NCBI RefSeq assembly: GCF_007990245.1
Contig: NZ_BJWG01000011.1
Location: forward strand, 62,001-126,000
Reading direction: 5' to 3'
DNA: 64,000 nucleotides
Source: Cellulomonas composti
GTDB taxonomy: Bacteria; Actinomycetota; Actinomycetes; Actinomycetales; Cellulomonadaceae
The notes under the pieces are model-generated. The model did not search any database and was not told the origin of the DNA. It saw only the letters and a list, made by a program, of their open reading frames with translations. How positions within the stretch are numbered: position 1 is the first letter of the stretch; every line of letters begins with the position of its first letter. Shown piece by piece: positions 9,795-19,032 of the stretch. The translations under genes were made by a program, and so were the position numbers.

Positions 9795-10790
9795 TCACGG
9801 TAGGCGCAGCGGCACCGCCTCGCGCGGGCCGACGCGCGTGTCGCGCATCCTGGTCGCGTCGTCGCCGGCCGCGGCCGCATCGAGGCCGGCGGGTACGGGC
9901 CCGACCGCGAGTGCAGCGGCGCGGGGGGTCGGCGAGCCGTTCTCGTCGGGCGCAGGAACCGGCGCGGGAACCGGTGCAGGAACGGGTGCCGAGACGGGCA
10001 CGACCACGGGGGCGGTGCGGACCGCGCCCGTGCCGTACGCGTAGGCGGCGCCGACGAGCAGCGCGCCGCCGAGGGTGTTGCCGAGGCCGACGAACACGAC
10101 GTTGCGCGCGAACTCGAGGATCGTCGCGCCCGGCAGGTCGCCGAGCAGGCCGAGCGAGAAGGTCGTCATGTTCGCGACGACGTGCTCGAACCCGGAGGTG
10201 ATGAAGACCATCACGCACGCGAAGATCACGGCGATCCTCGCGGACTCGCTGCGCAGCCTCGTCGCGCACCACACGGCGAGGCAGACGAGCAGGTTGCACA
10301 GGATGCCGCGCACGAGGAGCTGGACGTTGGACTCGGCGGCCTTGTGCTCGACCATGTGCGCGATCGCGTCGCCGGGTGCCGTCCCCGGCGCGACGATGCC
10401 GGACAGGTGCACGAGGCCCGCGAACAGGAACGCCCCGACGAGGTTGCCCGCCAGCACGGCGAGCAGCGTGACCCCGGCCCGGGCCCAGCCGATCAGACCC
10501 CGCAGCGCACCCTGCGTGAGCATCATCATCGCCGAGGTCGCCAGCTCGCCGCCCGCGATGACGACGATCGTCAGCGCCACGCCGAAGACCATGCCCTGGA
10601 CGAGCGGTGCCCACGGCGAGCCCGCGGCCACGAGCGGTCCGCCCGCGGTCACCATGATCACCACGCCGATGCCGATGTAGGCGCCCGCGAGCATGGTGCG
10701 GACCAGGAACAGACCCGGGGTCCGCGTGAGGTCGACCTTGTGGAGCGCAGCGTCGGCGTGCGCGTCGACGGCGTCGGAGATGCTCAGCAC
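9795..10790 (-). CDS. formate/nitrite transporter (FNT) family channel
   Basis: 331 residues from a GTG at 10790. The core has about six membrane segments typical of FNT pentameric channels for formate, nitrite, acetate or hydrosulfide, including MLAGAYIGIGVVIMVTAGGP, GELATSAMMMLTQGAL, LAGNLVGAFLFAGLVH, VRGILCNLLVCLAVWCA, GFEHVVANMTT and GLGNTLGGALLVGAAYAYG. An unusual C-terminal tail of about 75 residues contains PVPAPVPAPVPAP. The gene lies between malic enzyme and acs, so carriage of acetate or formate is plausible but unproven. The frame is open further upstream, but the GTG agrees with the usual FNT N-terminus. Confidence 0.88.
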   Translation of the reverse strand: MLSISDAVDAHADAALHKVDLTRTPGLFLVRTMLAGAYIGIGVVIMVTAGGPLVAAGSPWAPLVQGMVFGVALTIVVIAGGELATSAMMMLTQGALRGLIGWARAGVTLLAVLAGNLVGAFLFAGLVHLSGIVAPGTAPGDAIAHMVEHKAAESNVQLLVRGILCNLLVCLAVWCATRLRSESARIAVIFACVMVFITSGFEHVVANMTTFSLGLLGDLPGATILEFARNVVFVGLGNTLGGALLVGAAYAYGTGAVRTAPVVVPVSAPVPAPVPAPVPAPDENGSPTPRAAALAVGPVPAGLDAAAAGDDATRMRDTRVGPREAVPLRLP

Positions 10791-10841
10791 CGTTCCAGGG
10801 TGCCTTGCGGGCGTGCGCAGGTCGTGGGACGAAAGGCTGGG

Positions 10842-10859
10842 CGCCGCCGTACGGCGGCG
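10842..10859. terminator. 18-bp palindrome downstream of malic enzyme gene
   Basis: CGCCGCCGTACGGCGGCG is a perfect palindrome in the 125-bp gap between the malic enzyme stop and the FNT start, both on the minus strand. It could be a terminator or an attenuating hairpin; no U-tract follows. Confidence 0.4.
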
Positions 10860-10915
10860 GGGTCCGCACGTACGTGGCGTCGACCCCGCGGTCCGACGGT
10901 CGTGCCGGGCTGACG

Positions 10916-12340
<1,425 letters not shown>

Positions 12341-12407
12341 CAGCCCATCGTGCCGTGCCCGGCCGGTCCTGGCGTGAACTGCGTGCGCGCGTCGTAGGGT
12401 CGGGCGC

Positions 12408-13238
12408 GTGGACGCGCTCGCGAGCTGGGTCGAGGTCGCCGCCGATGCCGTCGCGCAGTCGCGGACCGCGTGCGACGAGCTGCGCTGGCACGAGGCGTAC
12501 CGTCGTCGGTGGCGCGAGGTGCGCGCCGAGGCGAGCCTGCGGGCCGCCGCCGCGAGCGCCGAGCTCGAGGGTGCGCGGCTCGGGCTCGACCGGGTGCGGG
12601 CGCTCGCGGCAGGTGCTGCCGTCCCCTCAGCCAGCCCGTCCGCCGACCTGACCGATGCCGTTGCGCTCGGATGCGTCCGGGCGAACGCGCTGGTCGAGGG
12701 CCAGATGCCCGACCTCGGCGCGTCCGGCGCCGCAGCGCTCGCGCCCCTGTCGCAGGTGCTGGCCCGGCTGCACACGGTCGTCGGGCTCGGCTGGTTGCCC
12801 GTCGACTCCCTGGGACGGCTGCGGTCCGACGAGCCCGCGCAAGATCTGACCGGCCTCGGGCCCGCTCCGAGCGGGCGGGACGTCGCGGCCCGGATCGACC
12901 TGCTGGGTCGCACCGTCGCCTCGACCCACGCGCCCGCGCTCGTCGTCGCCGCGATCGCGCATGCCGAGGTGCTCGCGGTGCGACCGTTCGTCGCGGGCAA
13001 CGGGGCGGTCGCCCGAGCCGTCGGGCGGTTGCTGCTGACCGCGGGCGGGCTCGACCCGACCGGAACGGCGCTGCCGGAGGTCGCCTGGGCCGCGGCGCCG
13101 CAGCCCTACCTGGGGGCGGCGGCGGGATATGCGACCGGCACCGTCGCGGGGGTCGCGGCGTGGATCGACGCGTACGCACGAGCGGTCGTCGCCGGTGCGG
13201 CCGAGGCACGGGTCGTCGCAGACGCGGTGCTGGGCTGA
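12408..13238 (+). CDS. Fic-fold protein with degenerate active-site motif
   Basis: 276 residues from a GTG at 12408. The C-terminal half resembles the Fic core: AIAHAEVLAVRPFVAGNGAV (then ARAVGRLLL) aligns with the canonical H-P-F-x-(D/E)-G-N-G-R-x-x-R. The catalytic His is replaced by Arg and the acidic residue by Ala, while GNG and the last Arg remain. AMP transfer is therefore unlikely by the known mechanism. The N-terminal 100 residues are Ala-rich helices and may be a regulatory segment. Proteins of this kind sit before the HAD/ssd/tad cluster in actinobacteria, sometimes labelled oxidoreductase. Function unknown. Confidence 0.65.
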   Translation: MDALASWVEVAADAVAQSRTACDELRWHEAYRRRWREVRAEASLRAAAASAELEGARLGLDRVRALAAGAAVPSASPSADLTDAVALGCVRANALVEGQMPDLGASGAAALAPLSQVLARLHTVVGLGWLPVDSLGRLRSDEPAQDLTGLGPAPSGRDVAARIDLLGRTVASTHAPALVVAAIAHAEVLAVRPFVAGNGAVARAVGRLLLTAGGLDPTGTALPEVAWAAAPQPYLGAAAGYATGTVAGVAAWIDAYARAVVAGAAEARVVADAVLG

Positions 13239-13539
13239 GCGCAGGTGCATCTCGCAGGGTCCGTCGCCGGACACGAGCGACGGCGTCCCGCGGGGGAACG
13301 CCGTCGTCGTCCTGCCTACCGCGAGGGTGATCAAGCGTGCTCATCGTCGGTCGCTACGGGACCAGCCCGGTCGACCTGCCCATAAGTGGGCCATGCTGCG
13401 CGTGGGTGCCCTCGCGGCTGTGCAGTTGTGAGGTCTTGCTACCGCAGTCGAGAGACGGCGGCAATCGCGGCCGGCATCCGTGCAGGTCGTCGGCGGTGGG
13501 GGGTCGCATGGCGGGACGGGTGTCCGCGATGCGGTCGCC
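13239..13539. terminator. 301-bp convergent gap with one hairpin
   Basis: The gap separates the Fic-like gene (plus) from the HAD gene (minus). It holds one inverted repeat, CGACGGCGT at 13278-13286 and ACGCCGTCG at 13298-13306, followed on the plus strand by TCGTCCTGCC. This is a plausible terminator for the plus-strand gene. I see no gene or other structure in the rest. Confidence 0.5.
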
Positions 13540-14355
13540 TCAGGCCGAGGACCTGCCGCGGCGGTGCCGCAGCGCGAGCCACACGACGACCGCGGCGACC
13601 AGGACCGTGACCACGACGCCGGCCGAGACGCCCGCGGACCGCCGGCCGCCGAGCAGCGGCACCGGACGCTTGAACGTCAGCGTGCCCCACCCTCGCTCGT
13701 CCGCCAGCCGGCGCAGCGTGCGGTCCGGATTGACCGCGAACCCGTGCCCGACCGCCGCCAGCATCGGCGCGTCGGTGATCGAGTCCGAGTACGCGAAGCT
13801 CTCCGCGAGGTCGTACCCGTGGCGGGCGGCGAGGTCCACGATCGCCGTCGCCTTGTTCTCGCCGTACGCGTAGAAGTCGATGCCGCCCGTGTATCGACCG
13901 TCGTGCACCTCCATGTGCGTGGCGACGACGTGATCGGCCCCCAGCACTGCGGCGATCGGTTCGACGATCTCGCTGCCGGACGCGGAGACGACGACCACGT
14001 CCCGCCCGGCGGCGTGGTGCTCCTCGATCAGTGCGACGGCCTCCGCGTAGACCTGCGGGTCGATCGCCTCGTGCAGCATCTCGGCGACGACCTGCGAGAC
14101 CGTCGCCACGTCCCAGCCCGCGACGGTCCGCGAGAGCTGGGCCCGCAGCCGCTCGGTCTGCTGCGCGTCGGCGCCGCCGAACAGGTAGGCCAGGTGCGCG
14201 TAGGCGGTGCGGGCCGCGGACCGGCGGGTGAGCAGGCCGCTCGCGAGGAAGCCGCGGGAGAACGCCGTGGCCGACGACGTCGCGATGATCGTCTTGTCGA
14301 GGTCGAAGAACGCGGCCGTTCGTGCGTGCGCGCCCGCCGTGCTCGCCCCGCTCAT
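13540..14355 (-). CDS. HAD-IB family phosphatase with C-terminal membrane anchor
   Basis: 271 residues from the ATG at 14355, which has GGGAG 6 bases upstream; a longer frame start at 14418 lacks this. AAFFDLDKTIIATSS is the DxDxT nucleophile motif. VVVVSASGSEIVEPIA is motif II, and AYSDSITDAPMLAAVGHGFA is the acidic motif. The enzyme is of the SerB/CicA type and hydrolyses a small phosphomonoester; the substrate is unknown. A hydrophobic C-terminal helix (VVVTVLVAAVVVWLAL) with basic end residues suggests membrane attachment. It is divergent from the ssd/tad operon, as in M. tuberculosis (Rv3661 beside Rv3660c). Confidence 0.88.
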   Translation of the reverse strand: MSGASTAGAHARTAAFFDLDKTIIATSSATAFSRGFLASGLLTRRSAARTAYAHLAYLFGGADAQQTERLRAQLSRTVAGWDVATVSQVVAEMLHEAIDPQVYAEAVALIEEHHAAGRDVVVVSASGSEIVEPIAAVLGADHVVATHMEVHDGRYTGGIDFYAYGENKATAIVDLAARHGYDLAESFAYSDSITDAPMLAAVGHGFAVNPDRTLRRLADERGWGTLTFKRPVPLLGGRRSAGVSAGVVVTVLVAAVVVWLALRHRRGRSSA

Positions 14356-14542
14356 CGTGTCTCCCGTCGGTCTCGTCGTGTCCCCGGCGAGGGTACCGAC
14401 CTGCACCGACACGCACACCCGGTCGCGTCAGCCGCCCCCAGCCCGGCGGACGGCTGCGCCCGTCCCCAGGGGTGCGCCGACGGCGACCGGCGGCTGCGCG
14501 TGGACGGGCAGGGTGGCGGCACGACGGCGACAGGGGGTGCTC

Positions 14543-15283
14543 GTGACGCAGCCGGGCGTGGTGTGGGCGGCGGGTGTCTCCTCGGCGCGCGCGCTCGTCG
14601 TCGGGATCGTCGGGGGACGCGGTGGCGCAGGCGCGTCGTCGTTCGCCGCGGCGCTCGCGCGGCGTGCGGCGGGGACGAGCGCCACGGTGCTCGTCGACCT
14701 CGACCGCAGCTGCGCGGGCATCGACGTGCTGCTCGGGCTCGAACAGGTCGACGGTGTGCGGTGGCCGGACCTGGGCGGTGCGCGCGGGGACGTGGACGGC
14801 GGACAGGTCGTCGCGCTGCTGCCGCGGTGGGGGAGGTGCGCGGTGCTGAGCACGGACCGCTCGCGGCCCGTGCCGCCGGACCCGGCCGTGGTCGCCGACG
14901 TGCTGCACGCGCTCACGACCGCGGCGGGCGTGCTGGTCCTCGACCTCGACCGCGGCGCCGTCGTGGCGGGCGAGTCGGTCGCGGCGGCGTGCGACGTCCT
15001 GCTCGTCGTCGCGCCGCGTGACCTGCGGACCGTCGCGGGTGTGCTCGCGATGCGCGAGCAGCTCGTCGGGCACGGCGCGGACGTCGGGCTCGTCGCGACG
15101 GGACCCGCGCCGGCCGGGCTGGGCGTCGCCGAGCTCGCGCGCGCCGTCGACCTGCCCGTGCGCGGCACGATCGGCATCGACCGGCGCACCGCGGCGGCGA
15201 CCGAACGTGCCGGTCTGCCGTCGTCGGGGCTGCTCGCGCGCGCGGCCTCGCGCGTCGCGCGGACGATCGGCGTGGCGTCGTGA
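14543..15283 (+). CDS. Ssd/CpaE-like septum-site or pilus-positioning ATPase, short form
   Basis: 246 residues from the GTG at 14543, chosen because ACAGGGGG ends 5 bases before it. The fold is MinD/ParA-like: VVGIVGGRGGAGASSFAAAL is the P-loop region, but the lysines of the deviant Walker A (KGGxGKT) are missing. VLVDLDRSCAGIDVLLGLE follows as the switch segment. Ssd/CpaE proteins usually have an extra N-terminal receiver-like domain, absent here. The family positions Tad pilus machinery or regulates septation. It overlaps tadA by 4 bp and opens the tad operon. Confidence 0.8.
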   Translation: MTQPGVVWAAGVSSARALVVGIVGGRGGAGASSFAAALARRAAGTSATVLVDLDRSCAGIDVLLGLEQVDGVRWPDLGGARGDVDGGQVVALLPRWGRCAVLSTDRSRPVPPDPAVVADVLHALTTAAGVLVLDLDRGAVVAGESVAAACDVLLVVAPRDLRTVAGVLAMREQLVGHGADVGLVATGPAPAGLGVAELARAVDLPVRGTIGIDRRTAAATERAGLPSSGLLARAASRVARTIGVAS

Positions 15284-16476
15284 ACCGGACGCTCGGCCCG
15301 CCGTCGGTGGGCGCTCCCGACGGCGCGTTCGTCGACGCCGTACGCGAACGGTGGCAGGCGCTGCCGGGCAGCCCGGACCCGGCGGGCCTGTCCGGGGTCG
15401 TCGACGCCGTGGCCCGCGCACGCGGGACGGTGCTCGGCTCGGCCGCGCTCGCCGGGGCGGTGCGCACGGTGCGGGCGGCGATCGTCGGCGCCGGGCCGTT
15501 GCAGCCGCTGCTCGACGACCCCGCGGTGACGGACGTGCTGGTCAACGGGCCGTCGGACGTCTGGGTCGAGCGGTCCGGACGGCTCGTGCGCGTGCCGCTC
15601 GAGCTCGGGTCCGACGACGACGTGCGCGCGCTCGCGGTGCGCCTGGCCGCGGCGGGCGGGCAGCGGCTCGACGATGCGGTGCCCACTGTCGACGCGCGGC
15701 TGCCGGACGGCACACGGCTGCATGCCGTCATCCCGCCCGTGGCGGGCGGCTCGACGCTGCTCAGCCTGCGGGTGGTGCGCTCACGAGCGTGGTCGCTGGC
15801 CGAGCTCGAGGCCGCGGGGACGGTGGCGCCCGCCGCGCACGCAGTCCTGCGCGCGCTCGTCGCGACGCGGGCCAACGTGCTCGTCTCGGGTGCGACGGGC
15901 TCGGGCAAGACGACGCTGCTCGCCGCGCTGCTCTCGCACGTTCCGCACGACGAGCGGATCGTCGTGATCGAGGAGGCCGAGGAGCTGCGTCCGCGGCATC
16001 CCCACGTCGTGCGGCTGCTCGCGCGGCGCGCGAACGTGGACGGCGCGGGCCGTGTCGAGCTGGCCGAGCTGGTGCGCCAGGCGCTGCGGATGCGTCCCGA
16101 CCGGCTGGTGCTGGGCGAGTGCCGCGGCGCCGAGGTCCGCGAGGTCATGGCCGCGCTCAACACCGGCCACGACGGCGGCTGCGCGACCGTGCACGCCAAC
16201 GCCGCCGCGGATGTGCCGGCGCGGCTCGAGGCGCTCGCGGCCCTCGCCGGGATGTCCGGGTCGGCCGTGGCCGCGCAGGCCGCGAGCGCGTTCGACGCCG
16301 TGCTGCACCTGCGCCGCGCGGGCGGACGGCGCTACCTCGCCGAGCTGGCCGTCGTGCGGCGGGTCGGGAGCGAGCTCGAGGTCGTTCCCGCGCTCACGCT
16401 CACGCCGGACGGGCACCCGACCCGCGAACCGGCCTGGTCCCGACTGTCCGCCCGCCTCGAGTCGGGAGCGCGATGA
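15280..16476 (+). CDS. tadA: TadA/CpaF-type pilus assembly ATPase
   Basis: 398 residues from a GTG overlapping the previous stop. ILVNGPSDVWVER-like N-terminal features (here VTDVLVNGPSDVWVERSGRL) and the Walker A SGATGSGKTTLLAALL at about residues 203-217 mark a secretion-superfamily ATPase. IVVIEEAEELRP is the Asp/Glu box, LVLGECRGAEVREVMAALNTGHDG the Walker B region with the usual His, and CATVHANAA the His box. It powers assembly of Flp/Tad pili at the cytoplasmic face. It is coupled to the ssd-like gene before it and tadB after it by 4-bp overlaps. Confidence 0.95.
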   Translation: MNRTLGPPSVGAPDGAFVDAVRERWQALPGSPDPAGLSGVVDAVARARGTVLGSAALAGAVRTVRAAIVGAGPLQPLLDDPAVTDVLVNGPSDVWVERSGRLVRVPLELGSDDDVRALAVRLAAAGGQRLDDAVPTVDARLPDGTRLHAVIPPVAGGSTLLSLRVVRSRAWSLAELEAAGTVAPAAHAVLRALVATRANVLVSGATGSGKTTLLAALLSHVPHDERIVVIEEAEELRPRHPHVVRLLARRANVDGAGRVELAELVRQALRMRPDRLVLGECRGAEVREVMAALNTGHDGGCATVHANAAADVPARLEALAALAGMSGSAVAAQAASAFDAVLHLRRAGGRRYLAELAVVRRVGSELEVVPALTLTPDGHPTREPAWSRLSARLESGAR

Positions 16477-17279
16477 GTCTGGTGGCAGGGTTGGCAGTCG
16501 GGGCGGCGCTGCTCGCCGGGACCGGGTCTGCCGGGCGTGCGGCGTCGAACCTCGCAGACCGAGGTCGCAGCTCCTCGGCAGGTCGGACCGCGTCGGCGGT
16601 CCCGGCGGGTCCGGGTGCCGGCTCGTCGGACGGGCTCGGTGGGGGCGGTGGCCGACGACCCGTTCGGCGAGGTGACGTGCTTCGGGGCCCGCCGTGGTCG
16701 CAGCGGTCGGCCGGGGCGGCACCCGATGCCTCGGAGGTGCTCGTCGGCGTCGTCGCGCAGCTGCGTGCGGGGCGCACGCCCGAGCGGGCGTGGTCCGAGG
16801 TGCTCGGCCGACCCGTCCCGCCCGGCGGACCGGACGAGCGGCTGCTGGTCACGGTGCTGACCGGTGACGGCCGCGTCGGCGCCGAGCGGCGTCGCAGTGC
16901 GACCGGTGCGGCTCGCACCGTCGTCGCCGCGGGAGCCGTCGCCGCACGGGTGGGGGCGCCGCTCGCGGCGGTGCTCGAGAGCGCGGCTGCAGGCGTCGCG
17001 GCCGATCAGGAGGCAGCCGACGAGCTCGCGGCGGCGCTCGCCGGGCCGCGCGCGACGGCCCGGGTGCTGACGATCCTGCCGCTGCTGGGCCTGGCCCTCG
17101 GGGCGGCGCTCGGCGCGCATCCGGTGGCGGTGCTGCTCGACGGCGGTCCCGGCAGCGCGTGCGGCGTGCTCGGCGTGGCGCTGCTGCTCGTCGGGCGGCG
17201 CTGGACGACGGGCCTGGTCCGGCACGTGGAGCGGTCGGCCCGGTCCGGCGTCCGGGCCGGGTCCGGATCGGAGCCGTGA
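16473..17279 (+). CDS. TadB-like pilus assembly membrane protein
   Basis: 268 residues from the ATG at 16473. One hydrophobic segment lies near the N-terminus (SLVAGLAVGAALLAGTG), then a Gly/Arg/Ser-rich linker to about residue 80. The rest has the helical GspF/TadB domain core (AAVLESAAAGVAADQEAADELAAALAGPRATARVLTILP) and two C-terminal membrane segments. TadB and TadC form the inner-membrane platform of the Tad pilus. It is coupled to tadA and to the next gene by 4-bp overlaps. The family is assigned largely from context and the general pattern. Confidence 0.82.
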   Translation: MSLVAGLAVGAALLAGTGSAGRAASNLADRGRSSSAGRTASAVPAGPGAGSSDGLGGGGGRRPVRRGDVLRGPPWSQRSAGAAPDASEVLVGVVAQLRAGRTPERAWSEVLGRPVPPGGPDERLLVTVLTGDGRVGAERRRSATGAARTVVAAGAVAARVGAPLAAVLESAAAGVAADQEAADELAAALAGPRATARVLTILPLLGLALGAALGAHPVAVLLDGGPGSACGVLGVALLLVGRRWTTGLVRHVERSARSGVRAGSGSEP

Positions 17280-17881
17280 GGCTCGGCGCCGCCGTGTTCG
17301 ACGTGCCGCTGCTCGTCGGGCTGCTCGTGCTGTCGGCGGTGGTCGCCGTGCCGTGGTTCGCGGCGCGGCGGGTCGGACCAGGTCGTGCGGGCGGTGGACC
17401 CGGCGCCGCGCAGGCTCGCCGCGGCGGCCGGGCGCGACGCGGTGCCGAGCCCGACCGGCCGGATCCGGTGGCGGTGCTGGACCTCGTCGACGCCGCGCTG
17501 TCCGCCGGAGCCGCCGTCCCCCGGGCGCTCGAGGCGGTCGGCGCGGCCGTGGGCGGGGACGACGGCGCCGCGTTGAGCCGCGCGGGTGCGGCGCTCGTGC
17601 TGGGTGCGTCGTGGCAGGTGGCCTGGGCGGGTTCGCCCGCGGTCGCGGCGGTGGTGCGTGACGCGTTGCGTCCGGCGTGGACGACCGGCGTCGCGCCGGG
17701 TCCCGCGCTGCGCGCGCGGGCGGCACGGGAACGCCGGGAGCGGCGTCGGCGGGCCCGCACCCAGGCGGGGGCGCTCGCCGTGCGGCTCGTGCTCCCGCTC
17801 GGGCTGTGCTTCCTGCCGGCGTTCGTCCTGCTCGGGCTCGCGCCGCTCGTGCTCGGTCTCGTCGGCGACCTGCTCGGCTGA
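17276..17881 (+). CDS. TadC-like pilus assembly membrane protein
   Basis: 201 residues from a GTG at 17276 overlapping the tadB stop. An N-terminal membrane helix (VPLLVGLLVLSAVVAVPWF) is followed by a basic linker, a helical domain that resembles GspF (LDLVDAALSAGAAVPRALEAVGAAVGG...) and a C-terminal pair of hydrophobic helices (LVLPLGLCFLPAFVLLGLAPLVLGLVGDLL). It is the second platform component beside TadB. It is short for a GspF-domain protein, as is usual in the actinobacterial ssd/tad cluster. A hairpin just after the stop separates it from the pilin-like gene. Confidence 0.82.
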   Translation: MRLGAAVFDVPLLVGLLVLSAVVAVPWFAARRVGPGRAGGGPGAAQARRGGRARRGAEPDRPDPVAVLDLVDAALSAGAAVPRALEAVGAAVGGDDGAALSRAGAALVLGASWQVAWAGSPAVAAVVRDALRPAWTTGVAPGPALRARAARERRERRRRARTQAGALAVRLVLPLGLCFLPAFVLLGLAPLVLGLVGDLLG

Positions 17882-17883
17882 GG

Positions 17884-17900
17884 GCCCGCCTCCGGCGGGC
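17884..17900 (+). terminator. hairpin after tadC-like gene
   Basis: GCCCGCC-TCC-GGCGGGC lies 2 bases after the stop and has a 7-bp GC stem with a 3-base loop. It could reduce transcription into the pilin-like gene or stabilise the upstream mRNA. The 166-bp gap before the next gene leaves room for a separate pilin promoter. Confidence 0.45.
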
Positions 17901-18047
17901 GCGCTCGTCGTGCGCGCGCTCGACCCGACCCCAGCCCCGTTCCGGACGCGTCCGTCCTCCGATCGTGGCGCCCGGCCCGCGAGCCCGGGGGCGCTGCGCC
18001 GAGGCTGGACGAGCGTCGGCAGGGCGTCGACGGGAGAGGAGACGGAC

Positions 18048-18323
18048 ATGACGACGACGGTGCTGACCACACCACAGGAGCCGCATCCGCCACGGCGTCG
18101 GCGGGCCCGGCGGCCGCAGGCGGTCGTGGTGGTCCGGCCGGCCCCGCGCCGGCTCGCGGCACGTCTGACGGGACCGGCCCGGGAGGCAGGGATGGCGACG
18201 GCCGAGTACGCGATCGCGACGCTCGCCGCGGTCGGATTCGCCGGGCTGCTGGTCGTCATCCTCAAGAGCAACGAGGTGCGCGGGCTGCTCACGGGGATCG
18301 TCAAGCAGGCGCTGTCGCTGTGA
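18048..18323 (+). CDS. DUF4244 pilin-like small membrane protein
   Basis: 91 residues from an ATG with GGGAGAGGAG upstream. A basic proline-rich leader of about 50 residues precedes GMATAEYAIATLAAVGFAGLLVVILKS, a type IV pilin-like hydrophobic helix. The Glu five residues after the Gly of GMATAE is typical of prepilins (G/xxxxE). In this actinobacterial gene order the position corresponds to the Flp pilin. No prepilin peptidase gene is present in the window. It overlaps tadE by 4 bp. Confidence 0.86.
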   Translation: MTTTVLTTPQEPHPPRRRRARRPQAVVVVRPAPRRLAARLTGPAREAGMATAEYAIATLAAVGFAGLLVVILKSNEVRGLLTGIVKQALSL

Positions 18324-18694
18324 GTCCGACGGGCGGGCGGGCGGCGGGTGAGGTCGGTGCGGACGCCGAACGCGGTGCCGTGACCGCCGAGCTCGCCGTC
18401 GGCCTGCCCGCGGTCGTGCTCGCGCTGCTGCTGGTGCTGGGCGTGGCCGCTGCGGGCGTCGGGCAGCTGCGCTGCGGTCAGGGCGCCCGGGTCGGGGCCA
18501 GGGTCGCGACGCTCGGTGAGGACGACGAGGCGGTGCGTGCCGCGGTGCGGCGCGTCGTCGGCGACGAGGCGAGCATCACCATCGACCGGGACGGCTCATG
18601 GGTGACGGTGCGCGTCTCGACGGGTCTGCCCGTTCCGGTGCTCGACGCGGCCGTGACTCTCGACGGGGCGGCGACAGGGTGGCGCGAGCCGTGA
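18320..18694 (+). CDS. TadE-like pseudopilin
   Basis: 124 residues from a GTG overlapping the preceding stop. ERGAVTAELAVGLPAVVLALLLVLGVAAAGV is the TadE signature: a short leader, a Glu-containing start and one hydrophobic helix. LRCGQGARVGARVATLGE follows, then a small extracellular domain of about 60 residues. TadE-type proteins are minor pilins or assembly factors of Tad pili. It overlaps the next TadE-like gene by 4 bp and belongs to the same operon. Confidence 0.88.
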   Translation: MSPTGGRAAGEVGADAERGAVTAELAVGLPAVVLALLLVLGVAAAGVGQLRCGQGARVGARVATLGEDDEAVRAAVRRVVGDEASITIDRDGSWVTVRVSTGLPVPVLDAAVTLDGAATGWREP

Positions 18695-19032
18695 CGGCCG
18701 TCGATCGTGAGCGCGGCTCAGGCAGCGTGCTGCTGCTCGCGGTGCTGCTCGTCGCGGCGCTGCTCGCGGTCGGGGTCGCAGCGGTCGTGAGCGGACATGC
18801 CGCGCGGGCGCGCGCGCAGGACGCCGCGGACCTGGCGGCGCTCGCGGGGGCGGGTGCGGTGCGAGCAGGGCTTGACGGGTGCGACGTCGCGCGGCAGGCC
18901 GCGGGCCGCAACGCTGCGACGCTCGTGAGCTGCACCCCGGCGGTCGGCGGCGTGGTCGAGGCGGAGGTGCGCGTGCGGTCGGTCGTCGGCGACGCGCACG
19001 CGGTCGCCCGCGCCGGGCCGCGGCCCGTGTCA
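18691..19032 (+). CDS. second TadE/TadG-like protein, 3' end without stop
   Basis: It starts with a GTG at 18691 overlapping the tadE stop. ERGSGSVLLLAVLLVAALLAVGVAAVVSGHAARARAQDAADLA is the helicase/secretion-neighbourhood TadE-like pattern seen as Rv3654c in mycobacteria. The family ends after about 110-120 residues, which would be near 19032. There is no stop there: the frame runs through a hexamer tract and on, antisense to the helicase gene, until 22449. The end given is the expected one, not an observed stop. Stop loss, tract expansion, a frameshift or an assembly error could explain it. Confidence 0.7.

Noticed and set aside
13320-13450. Possible tRNA or small RNA gene between the Fic-like and HAD genes
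   Set aside because: No cloverleaf arms, TTCRA loop or anticodon stem could be found.
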